A stretch of 63,304 nt of DNA from Zychaea mexicana (taxonomy: Eukaryota; Mucoromycota; Mucoromycetes; Mucorales; Lichtheimiaceae): contig NW_026516850.1 in the NCBI RefSeq assembly GCF_025766255.1, positions 1-63,304 on the forward strand. The letters run 5' to 3'. Below are positions 21,864 to 35,163 of this stretch, piece after piece. The translations under genes were made by a program, and so were the position numbers. The stretch's first letter is position 1. Each line of letters starts with the position of its first letter. The notes beneath the pieces are model-generated. The model had not been told where the DNA came from, did no database searches, and was given only the letters and a program-made list of their open reading frames with translations.

Positions 21864-24800
21864 CTTTTTAAAAGTATTTGCCATATCCGTTTTGGCGGAT
21901 AATACTGTGGCCAATATAGGTAAAGGGATTAAAGGAGAACTGAAAGATGGTATTTATTGATTCTGATGAGAAGGTGTACTTGTATGTCTTGGCCGAACTA
22001 TTATGCATTGGATGCATCCAACAATGCAGCAACTAATCCATTTCACTCAACAAGTCTTTATACCTGAAGCGGCTGCACATCTAATCCGGCAAGATCTTAT
22101 TACTGTATCCATGTTAGAGCATTTAAAGGACTAGTTGAAGTAGAGTTTCTGGAAATAATACTTTTCCCTACGTGCGAAAATGATACTAGTAGTGACAGCA
22201 ATGATTAGTTCTCTGCAATCCTTTTCTCTAAAATATCTATCACATACATGTCTTTCATATACTTTGCTTAATGAGGATGAGTGGTTTTTTTTTTGCGATT
22301 TTCCTAAGCCTAATTCGCTTTTTTCTTGCGATAACCGTTTCTTCTTACACTTCTTCGATCTTTAGCTTTTTCCTTTAGTCGATTCAAGTGTTTGAATAAA
22401 ATATTTTTTCTCAGTACAGATCCGATCGGCCTTAAAGTGAAATTCTAGCTAAAACTCCAGTATAACCCATTTACATTACTAAATGGATGTAGATTGTATT
22501 ATGGTTCGTTTGATATTTATTACTTCACTATGTATGCTGCAAAGAACTATATGCGCTGCAGGTCGAGTGGATACGAGAAATGGGTTACTTCTAAAAAGCG
22601 GAATTTTTGCAGCGTGCTTGGTCTGGTTTTTGCAGTGCGTGTAGTAATTCACTAAAGAAAAGAGAACAAGTCTTTAACAGAACAGCAAAACCCTAGACTA
22701 TAAAAGTGGAGACTATACTGTGGTTAGAGAACCGATCTAGATGGAAAAGATAAATACAACCTATAAAAGACCGTATAAAGACATGAATAGAACAAGAGGG
22801 GCCTCATACGTACTAAAAGATTATAAGCAAAACTTGATGATAGATATTTTCAGCAAGAAAGATGAGGCCAGTAAGAAAAGTAGAAGACGTACCAGTCGAT
22901 GAAAACTATGAGTTCAATTGAATTGTTGGTCACAGAGAACACAAAGTAATTTTCTATATCACGTCCGTTGGATCAATTACGATGAAGAAGAAACATGGGA
23001 ACTGTGGTAAACGAGGTTCTGGTACAGACAGATTTCTTGACAGAAAGTTTCTCTTCTTTACCGCACCGGGATCCATTAAGGGCCACGGTTGCGCACATGC
23101 ACTAGCTGGACTGAAATATGAACCCTTCATATTACTGGGTAAAGAAACCAAGTGTGAAACAACCGTGCAAGAACACATCTCACACCATCATAAAAGCTTT
23201 AATTCGTTCTTACAGCAAAGCACCAATAGGGTCCTTGCTGACAAAAAAGCTGGTAAGCTTTCCACCTTCACATCTGTTTCCCCGTTAAGACCGAGCTCTT
23301 AAACAATGTTTGAAAGCTAGATATAAAAGAAGATGGTTTCTGTAGCTGATATTGCAGCACTTTGTTCAATCTTTTGTTTCTAATCCATTATTAAACGACT
23401 TAGTTTATCTTTGTGTATTTGATTTACTACAGGCCATCACAGAGTTTCAGTGATCCAACATTCAACATTCATCGCAAATACTAGAAAATAAGAGAAATAG
23501 ATCCTCGTAAAGGAGTCATGGAATCTAAGCCTGACACCGAAAAAAAAGAGAAGCAAGACAACGATCCCGAATAATAGGAAGAATAAAAGCTTATAACGGT
23601 CTCTTACGGCATTGACAAGCTTGGAGAGAGCACATATCATGTCTGATATAGTTAAGATTATAATAAAATAAGCGGACACCAGTCCAGGCTTAAATAAGTA
23701 TTTCTTGACAACGGAATTACAACAACGTACCTGTAATATCTTGGATCACATCGTTTTACTATTATATCAGAGTCATACCAGACATAATGAGGATGAAACA
23801 GTATAGAAAAAGTAGTGCTTACATAGGATAGAAGGATGTTTAGATTTTAATTCTGGAAGAAGTGTTTCAAAGGATTCGTCCATTGTCTCATTTTATCGAT
23901 TGCTACGCTACTCAAATACTACGTAATACTACAGTTGCTGACTGCCTTTATCTCGCAATTACAGATACTTGAAGATGCTAGAAAGAAACGCATCAAAGTC
24001 TGACATATTAGAATGGCATATCAGACTCGTAAATAGCTTCTGTCGAACCAGTTCAGCCTTCAACGTATTTAATGGTCTGACAAATACGAACAATATGAAT
24101 TAATCCCAGAGAGTAGCCAGCTTGAATACCTTGACAGCCGTTTTTTTCAGAAGCGGCGTCCTCGAAAATGTCATAGAGAAGAGGAAATGGGCCGTGGTGT
24201 GCTCTTTTGCGGGGTGCACTGGATAAATTGTAGGCTGGGGTTAATGCTTCGTATATTGTAGCAGGGAGCTTACTGACTGCCTCGTTGTCTGTAGTAGAAG
24301 CAATAGAAGCGATGCTACTAGTGTAGACTTATTTAATCGTTTTGCATTCTAGAGACGATGTATAGCACCGACTCTGTGGCTCATCTCGTGTACTTTGATT
24401 CAGACGTTTTGATCAGCCTTAACACAATAGTTTTACCGATAAAGCAGCCACACAAGAGAGGTGACAGATTAAAACTATTTAGCTACATTGTAAATGAACA
24501 AGAATACACTATAGTGCATTGTCTGCTCAATACAGAGAATATTGCTCGCACAGAAGCTTCCTAAACAATCAAGCGCGCTTATCCAGTTAATATGCGCGTT
24601 TAAAGTAGCTTTCTTTTACGATTTTTTTTTCGTTTGCTAAGTTAATTCGCTACACCTTTGAGCCCGCTCTAGCCTTTGCTCGCAGTCCTTTCTAGCAGGT
24701 TATCAAACATTGTGAATATACACGCGTCATCAAAAAGAGTTGCCACTGTTGTAGGGTCGTTTTAGACCTAGTACATATCATCTAGATCAAGTTTTCGTTC

Positions 24801-25753
24801 TTGTTCTCGTTTCGGTTATTTTACAACTATTTTTTTTTTAAATTCTACAGAACATAACAGTTCGAACTGCTTTTATGAATCACCTGGTGGATTTCAAGTC
24901 GATATCGGCAATGAGTGTCCAAGAGTTTATTATGACCACGAAAGCAGCGTGTCGACAATTTCTCCAAAGTACAAAGAAGTATAACGACAAAGACATATTT
25001 TTTTTTCGATACGAAACGATATTAATAAGTGTTATCTGTTGCGCGTACTTTTAATAACTCGTTTTAAGTATATTACAAGGCGAGAACCCGAAACGCTTAG
25101 GCAGCCTTGAATTTATACGTAGTGCAAACCAATAAAAAAACCGTTCATAAAACATGAACTACGTTTAAAGATACTTTGACACACCTTCTCTCACTCAAAT
25201 TGAGAGGAACATGAATGTCAGGAAGTAAGGGTTGCCTTGAGTTTCTGCCTTTTGAGAGTGCTGCTGAAAATGTTCGGCAACACCCAAGGCGCTAGAAGAT
25301 GTTGTTTTTGAGGCAAATGGTTTCCAAATGCAGACAGTGAAGCTACTGCATAAAGGAAATCTATGATTGCTTTTCCGAAAACATCCAACTGGGTCATTGC
25401 GGCCAAAAAGCACAACAACAATAATCTTTGCCAGTGATTAACCTAGTCCCCACCAAAAAGCAGACGATAGCTGAAATAGTGTACAATGACAGATATCGTA
25501 ATTGAGGAGAAGTTTATACTGTGATACTAGCAAACAAAAGCATATTATGCGAATGTCCAAAGTGTTATATTCTCATCTAGTAGTGCTGTGACATGAGATT
25601 TGTTACTACAGGTCCCAATACGCATGTGTGTGTGGTTTCCAAAGTAACCGAAGATTAGTGCGGGGAAGCAATTCATGGTTAGTAATTTCACATGAACGTG
25701 CGAGACAAAAAAACATTATGTCATGCGGAGCTGACAGCACATTTTTCTCGCAC
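21864..25753. other. Gene-poor region of ~3.9 kb
   Basis: The longest frames (for example 22982-23302 plus, 23437-23679 minus, 24358-24564 plus) have no recognisable domain and no splice-linked partners. Sequence is AT-rich with T-runs. I found no tRNA, transposase core or long repeat. It may hold decayed repeats below visual detection, or non-coding RNA. Confidence 0.45.
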
Positions 25754-25761
25754 TTTATATA
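25754..25761 (+). promoter_or_regulatory. TATA box of the ECH1-type gene
   Basis: TTTATATA lies about 60 bp upstream of the ATG at 25820, followed by a CT-rich tract typical of a fungal transcription start zone. Assigned by position and motif only. Confidence 0.5.
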
Positions 25762-25819
25762 CCTTTTCTCTACAACCTTCCTCCACACCACACTCCTCAA
25801 TTCAACTTCAAAAGAGAAA

Positions 25820-27293
25820 ATGTCAAAGTACCAATACGAAACAGTCAAGGTTCAAGTATTCCTTGATGGTGTTGCCCATGTCGAACTGAATCGTCCCAAT
25901 CACTTGAACACATTCAACGAAACGTAATAAACTGCAACCCTCTTTTTCTTTATGTACGGCCCTGAGAAAGAATAAAAACTTATACACATTGTTTCTTCTT
26001 GTGGAGGTTTTAGGCTGGCGAGCGATGTCGGAAAGTGCTTTGCGGATATTAGCAGCGACAGTGATGTTCGTGCCGTTGTATTATCCGGTACAGGTCGTAT
26101 GTTCACAGCTGGTTTGGACTGTAAGTAATCTGTTGGGACCACTCTTGTCTGCACAACAGTAAATTTCTAAATGGGAGGATTTGCGCTGACATAACCCGCT
26201 TTTTTAGTGACCGATAACGTCTTGTTGAAGGATCACGGTGATATGGATGTTGCTAGACAAGCCTTTGCCTTGCAGGAGCATATTCAGGTTAGAGAAGATA
26301 GCGACGGATTGAAAAAACGCGGTTTCAGAGGTGTCATCCATCGTTTGACACAGTAAGGTTGTATAGTGGTTCCAAGGCGCTATGACCTCCCTTGAAAAAT
26401 GCTCCAAGCCAGTCATTGTCGCTATGCATAATGGCGTTTTTGGCGCTGGCATCGATTTGTCCACCGCAGGTGATATCCGCTATGCTACCAAGGACTCTTT
26501 CTTTTGTGTCAAGGTAACAATTTTATAGCAGCGACCGAGTATTATAACAGGGGAGTGTCGTACAAAAAAAAGTGCGGGGAAACTTACCTGACATCATATT
26601 AGGAAGTTGACGTGGGTCTTGCAGCCGATGTCGGCACTTTGCAACGTTTGCCCAAGGTCATTGGTAATGCCAGTCTGGTCCGTGAATTGTGCTATACCTG
26701 CCGCAAGTAAGTGCCTTTTCTTGTAAGTCAAATAGACTGCAGTACCAATCATTGTTTCTATTATAGCATGTATGCGGATGAGGCATATCGATGTGGTTTC
26801 ATTAGCAAAGTGTTCGATACCAAGGAGCAACTTATTGGTGGGTGAATGAATGTTTGTTATAACTTTTTGGGGCCTGAGAAACTGCATCTATTCTAATCCA
26901 AGAAACGTGTATAATCAGAGGGAGCACTTAAGACTGCTAAATTGATCGCAACCAAGTCGCCCGTCGCTGTCGTTAGCACAAAGTAAAAAGTCCTTTCCTT
27001 TCTCTCTCACTAGATACAAATTACATCACAGATAACTAAAACAGCACTCTTTTGCTACAAAAAACATAGGCACTTGTTGAACTATTCCCGCGACCATAGC
27101 GTTGATGAAGGCTTGCAATACACTGCCGTCTGGAATAGCGCTATGCTCATGACTGAGGTAAAAGAAAGAAAGAGACGTTTGACCATTGTATCTTGTCATC
27201 AAATGCTGAACGAGAGCCTATATATTTCAGGATATTCCCAAATCCGTCGAAGCGTTCGTCACCAAGAAGCCTGTGACATATTCCAAGCTCTAA
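25820..27293 (+). CDS. ECH1: Delta(3,5)-Delta(2,4)-dienoyl-CoA isomerase (crotonase family, peroxisomal)
   Basis: Exons: 25820-25923, 26014-26120, 26208-26287, 26367-26513, 26603-26706, 26767-26837, 26919-26982, 27070-27157, 27231-27293. They total 828 nt, giving 275 residues, the usual size for ECH1. The crotonase fold is recognisable: VAHVELNRPNHLNTFN, then VVLSGTGRMFTAGLDLTDN, then KPVIVAMHNGVFGAGIDLSTAGDIRYAT (oxyanion hole and active-site loop), then EVDVGLAADVGTLQRLPKVIGN. This last block, with the acidic residues typical of ECH1, favours dienoyl-CoA isomerase over plain enoyl-CoA hydratase. The C-terminus YSKL is a PTS1 peroxisomal signal and there is no obvious N-terminal presequence. 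By family it moves double bonds in 3,5-dienoyl-CoA during beta-oxidation of unsaturated fatty acids. Exon 4 begins after GTTGTATAG; phases agree throughout. Confidence 0.92.
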
Positions 27294-27850
27294 TAGTGGA
27301 ATAAAGTCATGTTTCTGTACCACTGGCGGAATAACACGCTTTTGTTTTATATGACTTTATAAATGTCCAAGTTCTTACTAATAAGGTGCCGGTGATCGGA
27401 GGCAGTGTGATGTGCCAAGGGCCACAAACTTTAAAGCGAGCTTATACGCTTGTCATACAAAGGGAGAAAAATGTTCCTCAGCTTCAGACTCGCTGGCTAC
27501 TGATACTTTGTCGACATCGCAAATTCGAGCTATTGCAGTGGCTCTTCGTCGGTCAAGCGTATCTGGAAGGGTACGAAAGATCACACCCCGGAACGATTGC
27601 ATCAGTTCGCTAGGTCGCGTCACGTGCTCAAGCATTTTTTTTTCTCGAGTTTTTTTTTCCTAGCGCGCGCTATTGCAACTGGATTCAACAGCATATTTTT
27701 TCTTTTCTTTTGAGTTATCTACCAGAGCCCCAGCGATCTCTATTTTTTTTTTCTTCTTTCTTCCTTCATTCCACACCACACACACACACTCTTACTCTGA
27801 TATTAAACAAAGCAAGGAAAGAAACAGGAATATATATATATGTGTGTTGT

Positions 27851-27883
<33 letters not shown>

Positions 27884-27886
27884 ATA
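27294..27886. other. Intergenic region with UBR1 promoter/5' UTR
   Basis: No gene is seen. The 3' part (about 27640-27885) is rich in T and CT, ending in a TTC/CTT microsatellite immediately before the UBR1 ATG. The frame of UBR1 stays open upstream to 27710, but that extension translates this pyrimidine-rich 5' UTR into Phe/Leu runs and is rejected as coding. Confidence 0.5.
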
Positions 27887-30800
27887 ATGTCAGACTCTTC
27901 TCCCTCAAGTGCAGCAGCAGCAGCAGCAGCAACAACTAGCGACAAGTCATGGACATCACCCGTCAGCGCAGAACAGCTCAGGAAATTCTTAAATGACGCA
28001 CCTGCCATGTACAAGTATCGGCTACACCGAGGTGCCGAGCGACAAATTTTGACAAATTGTTACCGATTGTTATGGGGCAACAACCATGCCCTCATGCAAA
28101 AGTACTTTTTCACTGACGCCACGAACGATGTCAACGATAATTTATCAATGTTGCTTGAAAAATACAATCTTTTTAAGCGTGACGACGATAATACGGTCGC
28201 AGTGCCATCCAACCCGGACAATGTCCTTGTAGATCCTTCGACCGATGAGCCCGAGTATTGGGAGAGTCAACGCGGCAAGCAGTGTGGCCACTTGTTCAAA
28301 AAGGGAGAAAGTGTTTACCGTTGCAGGTGTGTTACATACTTTTACTGCTACTGCGCATTATGCGGAAAGCCTTCTGTTCTGTTATTTAGCTATTGGACCC
28401 GTTTGAGGCTATTATTATACTTACACGACAATCATGTATGCAGGTCCTGTGGGTTAGATGACACGTGTGTACTTTGTGCACGATGTTTCCATGCGACAAA
28501 CCATGACGGACACGACGTGAAAATATGGATCAGCCGAGGCGCCGGTGGCTGCTGCGACTGTGGTGACCCAGAAGCATGGAAGGTGCCGTTAGAATGCAGC
28601 ATCCATTCCTTGTCAGCCGCCCCATCCACGAGCGACACAGCAGCAGCATCATCATCATCATCATCAACCATGAACAATGATGACAACTCCACTACAACCA
28701 AGTCCGCAGCGGGAACGCGTACTTTCGAGCCGATATCGTCCGTGACACCCGAACTACTACAACAGATAAAGTCCACGATCCAAGTAGTAATGGATTACAT
28801 TCTGGAAACATTTGCCGTGAGTCCGGAGAATCTGTCACTCCGCTCCAAACCAGAAATCCAGCAGGACTGCGAGGCGAGCGACAAGGCATTGGGAATGCCC
28901 GACAGCGGCAACCGGCCCATGTACGCGTGCATCTTGTGGAACGACGAGAAACACTCGTTCGATGAGGTGATTGACGTCGTGATGCGTGCGACCAATTGCA
29001 CCAAAATGGAGGCGAGCAAAGTTGCCGAGAGCGTCGACGCCTATGGCCGCCATATCATTGAAACATCGTCCAGACTCGACGACTTGATACCCATCGCGAC
29101 CGAAATCAACAGAATCAAATTGGCCGTGACGATTCGGTCTTGTAAGGATACCGTTCGTGAGCAGATTTCTGGATTGTTGCTCGATTGGCTCAAGGATTTG
29201 ATCAGCGGTCGCTACACGTTTTTCGGTAATGTCCAAGGAGGCAATTGTATATTGCGCGATATTATATGCGAGGTCCTGTGTGAGGAATATTCGCTTCGTC
29301 CGGAATTGGCAGCTTTATCGACTCGGTCGCGGCGTGGTACAGTGTCAGATGCAGATCCCAATGACTATGATTTCGAGTTTGATGGTACAGAAGATGAAGG
29401 CGAGGATGATCAGGATCAGGATCTGTTGGAAGGCGCCATGCTAGTGGATGAAGGTGACGGCGTCTTTACACAAGTATTCGAACCGCCAGATGACGACATC
29501 GAATGGTTAGAAGCGGATGATGTTGATGACGACGACGACGAAGAGTATCATCCTGGTGATAGCGACGACGACGATTACGAAGACGACGAGAATGATGATA
29601 TTGGACCTCGCGGCTCCCACGGGTTGCAACAGGACGTGGAGATGCGAAACGCAAGTGATGACGAAGATATTCATCAACACCAACAAGAACATCACGAGTC
29701 GAGATCTGACGCTACGTCTCCTCCAACTCAAGGACAGCGTTCACCTCCGCCTTCAGTTGTTACTACCATTAATAGTGGACATGCTTCAGCAACAGCACCA
29801 CAAACACCGCCTTATCGACGTCATTCACCAGGACGGCCGCAGGATATCATTGATCTCAAATACGACTTGAATGAATGGCTGGTATACACTGAAAAACTCG
29901 AGTCTGAAGAACGTGACATTGCCACCGTTTTGGGCTCGCCTCTACCTCCTACAAGCAAGCTCTTGGCAGAAACGGATCAGCATATCAAACGCGAGTTCAG
30001 TCGCAAGCTTCGCCTCGATTATCTCTTGCAGTACGACTTGCGTCTGTGGAAAACGGCCCGTGCTAGTATCAAGGATTTACTGATTGGTACCGTTGTTTCC
30101 AACTATGACTACCGTCCTAATATTGGTAAGTGGTGTCGATTAGTTAGCATTACGATGTATAAGCAGTGTAAGCGAGGGAATTTACTCATGTATTTTTATT
30201 TGTACTACCCTATAGGTATCCGATTTGCACGCAACTATCCAGAGCTATTGGACGCATTTTTCCTGAAGGATCGTGAGCCAGAGCATTCGATCACAACGCT
30301 CTCTGTCCAGTTGCTTACTGTACCAACCGTGGCAGCACTAGTGGTCAAGAGTTACAAGTTCTTTGGGATTGCTTGCTCGATCCTAGCAAACTTCTTCATG
30401 ACAGATCACATCCATATGCTCCTACCAGAAGAGTATCACAACATGCAAGTGGACTGTTCGTCGCGCGCCATTAAACGACCCCGGTTTGCAATGACGTTCT
30501 ATGACTTACGCTATGTTCTGAACACTGAGCTGGTCAAGCCCGAAATCTGCCACCAACCATTGTACTTGCGCCATTTCCTGGACATGTTATTCCAGTTCCA
30601 GGCGATGGATCCACTTGTCCGAAAAGGCAATGTCCATGTAGAATACGAGTCAACCTCGTGGGTCAACGCGTTCAATGTCACGCTCCAAATATCCAAACTT
30701 TGTCGCTTATTTGCCGACTGCTTTGCCTCGCTTTATACTGATGCACCATCCAACAATAGTGTTGATGCGACACGATCACTTGTCCGATCGATTCAACGTA

Positions 30801-33800
30801 TCATGAAAGCCATGGCTGATTGGTCCCCTCGACTGGCAGATAGAGATGCAGGATCAGTGGCAATTAACGAGCGAGAAGGTCGTGGCTGCTTAATCAAGGG
30901 TGTTAAGAGACAAGAGTACAAAAACTTCAAGACACATTCAGCTGGTACCTTCCCTATTGTCAAGTACGATATCGCCAAAGAACCGGTCTCTTTCCATCAT
31001 CCTTATCATTGGCTTTTGGCGGAACTGTTGTCGCATGTTCGCTTGCTCAAGGACGAAACAATGCATGAATTGGGCTGGCAGAATGGATTCAAGAGCGTGA
31101 TTGACAAGTTTAATGAACAAGATCCATCGCATGATACCTTTTTGGCAATTCTCGAATATCCACTTCGCATGCGTGCTCTTTTGGCCCAGGCCAATTGTGG
31201 TGTATGGGTCCGAAACGGTTTCGGTATTCGTAACCAGGTAATAATAACGTAAACGGAATGAACGATTGAACTATTGGGAAACTAAACACGAATCATTGAT
31301 ACAATGCTATCCAGGCACGCACATATCGCGATGTCAGTGTACGAGAATACACGTATGATTGGGACCTATATCTGCTCCAAGTCGGTCTCGTGGCGACCCA
31401 TCCTGACCATATGCTTGCAACCATGATTGACCGATTCGATGTTACTGAATGGTTCAACGGCAAGCCCGACAAGTCGCATAGCTACTACGATACATCGCAA
31501 ATGACCACGGTCGTAGAAGAGCTTATTGATTTCCTGGTGATTTGTGCCACTGAGCGCGGATACGCTTCGGATATGCCGATCGAAGACAAGATCCGCCGCG
31601 CCATCATTCAATACTTGGGTCTATCCAGCATGGCTTATTCTGAACTAGTCAAGGTCTTGCCCGACAGCCTGAGCGACCACGAAATGTTTGACAAACACCT
31701 CGGCGAGCTGTCCACGTACAAAGCACCAGCTGGTCTAAACGACCACGGCCGCTACGAACTGAAGGACGAATACTATGCTGAAATCGACCCATACTTTTGG
31801 CACTTTTCACGCAATCAGCGCGAGGAAGCCTTTGAAAAGCTCCGAATACGTCGTAACAAGATTGCTCGTGACAAGAAAAAGAGCGAAGTCGACAAGGAAG
31901 AGTTCTTTGTACTACCCAAACTGCGCAAGATCCACTATGGTCCGTTCAAGTACTTGGGTAACTTTTTGCAGTGCCAGATGTTTGTCCAAGTTGTCCTGTA
32001 TGCACTGTGGAACTCGCGCACAGCCAAGGCTTCGAGTGAATTGATCCTGGACGATGCGCTGTATTTGGCCATGGTCGCTGTGACGGACGAGAACAACGAA
32101 GCGTTTGAAAGGCAACAAGCGCTGGCCAAGGGCAAGTTCCGTTCCAACTCGCCTTTGGCAGCTACCGATAGCTTTATTCATCATGCGACTGAGGACATGT
32201 TTGCCATTACTGTGGGTATTGAGCGAGAACATGTGTCGCTCCTCACAATCTTACTGCGATTTATGGGTGATAAGGAGTACAAGTACGTCCATCAGAGGTG
32301 CAAGTATATTATCGACAAGATAGAAGAGCGCGGCTCGAGCGATGCCAAGGAAATGATTGCCGAGTGGCGAACCATGCACCGGACAGCTCAAGAAGCCACC
32401 GAGGCAGAAGAAAAGGATGACGCTGCTGCAGAATATGAAAAGAAAAAGGCAGAGGCCAAGGCTCGCCAGGCGAATATTATGGCCCAGTTTGCTCAAGCAC
32501 AATCCCAATTCATGTCTCAACATGCAGACATGTATGACGACGAGGAAGAAGATATCATGAGCGAAGGCGGTGCTGATATGGATCAAGAAGCAGCCATCAC
32601 CGACGGTGATGTTGAACGCACCTGTCATTTCCCTGCAGGAACCTGCATCGTCTGCCAAGAAGAGCTCGATCGGTCGCGGTTGTATGGCGTGCTTGGCCTG
32701 GTCCAGAAATCAAAAACTGTGCGTCAGACACCGCTCCAAAATACCGATATCGTGTTTGACCTGCTCGAAACAGCACAAGGCCGTGATACGTGGAAAGAAC
32801 ATATGGAAGCGGCCACTCAGGATACCAATAAGCGCCCGTCAATGCATGGATTCCCCACAGACGCTCACGTTGAAGGCTTGCATATCTCAACCTGTGGCCA
32901 TTTGATGCACGCTCACTGTTTTAACGGATACCAAGAGTCCGTCGAAAGCGAAACGAGCAACCCGTTGCGCGCATTGATGCCCCAGCTCAGACACAAGCAG
33001 TTCCTTTGCCCGCTTTGCAAAGCACTTGGCAACGTCTTGCTGCCAATCGTATGGAAGGGCAAGAAGGAATCGTATCCAGGACCCATGGTCACCAAGACAC
33101 CTTACGAAGATCTGGGCGGTTTCGCCAAAAATATCATGACGCAGCTAGAAGGCGAGATTGGACCTGCCGACCGCATTCCTGGTAGCATGGACGAAGATGC
33201 TGACCCACGTGCGGAACCGGGTGTCGAGATTGAAGACGTGGACGCACTGCGACGACTTTATAACCAACTGCGCACAGCCATGAAAGGAGGCAACAGCAGC
33301 CTGATCATCCAGGATGGCAGCATATCACCAGGAGAACTGCGTGCATCATTGCTCGAGCTGTACAACATGTACGCCTATGCGATTTCATCGATTGAAATAG
33401 CACAGCGTGGTGACCATGGCGTGCGAGCACGGGATTTGAGCGTTGAACATACAGGAACGTTCTTGGACGATATTTCTTTCCAAAACCAGACGTTGCTGAA
33501 AATCCTGGCCAAGACAGGCGAGCTCATGCCCAGTGTCATGAACACGCGGTGGGTGACGGACGATCGATACACGCTGCAGCGTATCAGCTTGGGTGTGCTG
33601 CGCCAAATCTTTTACGAAGAGACCTTGGAAGCTGATGATTTGGCAAGCAGCGAGATCATGCGCAAGCCATTGCTCGTAGCTGATGCGTTCGAAACTTTAA
33701 CGACCCTTGGGTTTATCATCAAATCACGCCATAGTGAAGCCGACATCCATCACTTTATGCGTCTACTCTATGTAGCCGAAGTGGCAAAGACCGTGATTGG

Positions 33801-34944
33801 GTTATTACAAGGCTTCAAGACTGAAACGCTCGCAGATAGCAAGGTGTCGCAATCGTATCAACGCTTATCCTCACACGCGTCGCAATCTCGATCCTCGGAA
33901 GAAGCAGAGGCAGCCAAACGGTTCGCATGTGATATTGCCGGCCTTGTGGGCATTTCAGAAACCACCCTCCAAGACTTTTTCGCAGCAGTGCCTGCCCCTG
34001 TATTTGCTTCGTTGATCCGAACGTTCACGTTACCGTATCTGCGGAAATCATTGCTATTGATGATCGTGCACCACGGATTTATTTTACAACCCATCAACTG
34101 GGAAGAGGAAGATCTGGACGATGATGCCATGGACGACGAATATGAATATCTGACTCGTATTCTTCGACTGCCAGCGCTAGCCCAAATGTTCAAGTTGGGG
34201 CCTTTTGAACAAGGCATGTTGATGGGCTGGTGTAAACACTATTACAATGAACAACAAGAATTGGTTCCCGAGGGTAGTGCTACTAGTCCTACCACTACTA
34301 TCGTCGCACCTACTATTGCTGGTACCGGTAGTGGAGCAAGCACTGCCACGAGTGGTAGTCCTACCACGACAGCAATGACAGGAACACTTGTCAGACAACC
34401 CAAGCTTGCGCTTCGATTGCCTACGCCATACTATCTGGTGTCGCTGCCTTACCGGATGGACCAATTGTTTGAAGAAAGCTCAAGACGCGTATGCCGCAAG
34501 TGCGGCAATCTGCCAGAAAACCCTGCATTGTGTCTAATTTGTGGCACGTTTGTCTGTGCACGTCGATACTGTTGTACCGAAAACCACCGTGGCGAATGCA
34601 ACACTCATATGCGCACCTGCAGTGGCGACGTAGGCATTTTTTTGGTGATCAAGGAGTCGCTAGTGCTGTTGCTCCATGCTGACGGTGGAAGTATCATGAA
34701 CGCGCCTTACCTGGACACTCACGGTGAAGTGGATCTGTTCTTGAGGTATTTCTCCTAAGTTGTGAATCTTATCGAATGGAATGTGTGCATTAACGCTGCT
34801 TATCATAGACGAGGTACACCACAATATCTCAACTCACAGCGCTTCGAACAGATCCGACAAATGTGGCTCTCTCATGTTGTACCGGCCTTTGTTCGACGAA
34901 AGATGGAGTCGTCATACTCTTACACGCGTTGGGAGTCCTGGTGA
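27887..34944 (+). CDS. UBR1: E3 ubiquitin ligase of the N-degron pathway, UBR1
   Basis: Exons: 27887-28326, 28444-30125, 30216-31237, 31315-34745, 34809-34944. They total 6711 nt, giving 2236 residues, near the usual UBR1 length. Domains in order: UBR box starting at about residue 133 (CGHLFKKGESVYRC, then RSCGLDDTCVLCARCF, then CCDCGDPEAW), which binds basic N-terminal residues; a ClpS-like N-domain from about residue 305 (RPMYACILWNDEKHSFDEV), which binds bulky hydrophobic N-termini; an acidic stretch at about 460-540; a RING-H2 from about 1492 (CIVCQEE, STCGHLMHAHCF, CPLCKALGN); and the C-terminal Cys-rich cap (RRVCRKCGNLPENPALCLICG). With Rad6 it ubiquitinates N-degron substrates. Introns 1 and 2 are 117 and 90 nt, divisible by three and stop-free, so the frame is open through both. 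It ends 220 bp before the stop of the convergent DUF1764 gene. Confidence 0.95.
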
Positions 34945-35163
34945 TTTAGTCTCCTTTCTCCTTTCATACATGTTACTCGCATATATCATCATGTTGTATA
35001 TTTTGGCTTCTCTCTCTCTCTCTCTCTCTTCTCTCTCCAACTTACACGTATATACACACATACATAACACACTCGTACACAGAATCCTTTTCCTCGCCTT
35101 TCTCCTAACGCACTCAGGATAAAAAGACCCCAAAAAAGACGCACGAGAATAAAATAATTTAAT

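Noticed and set aside
27710..27886. In-frame upstream extension of UBR1 beginning MSYLPEPQ
   Set aside because: It translates a TTC/CTT-rich 5' leader into Phe/Leu runs; the ATG at 27887 starts normal protein sequence.
31912..33606. Minus-strand frames of 65-135 codons
   Set aside because: Shadows of the UBR1 coding exon.
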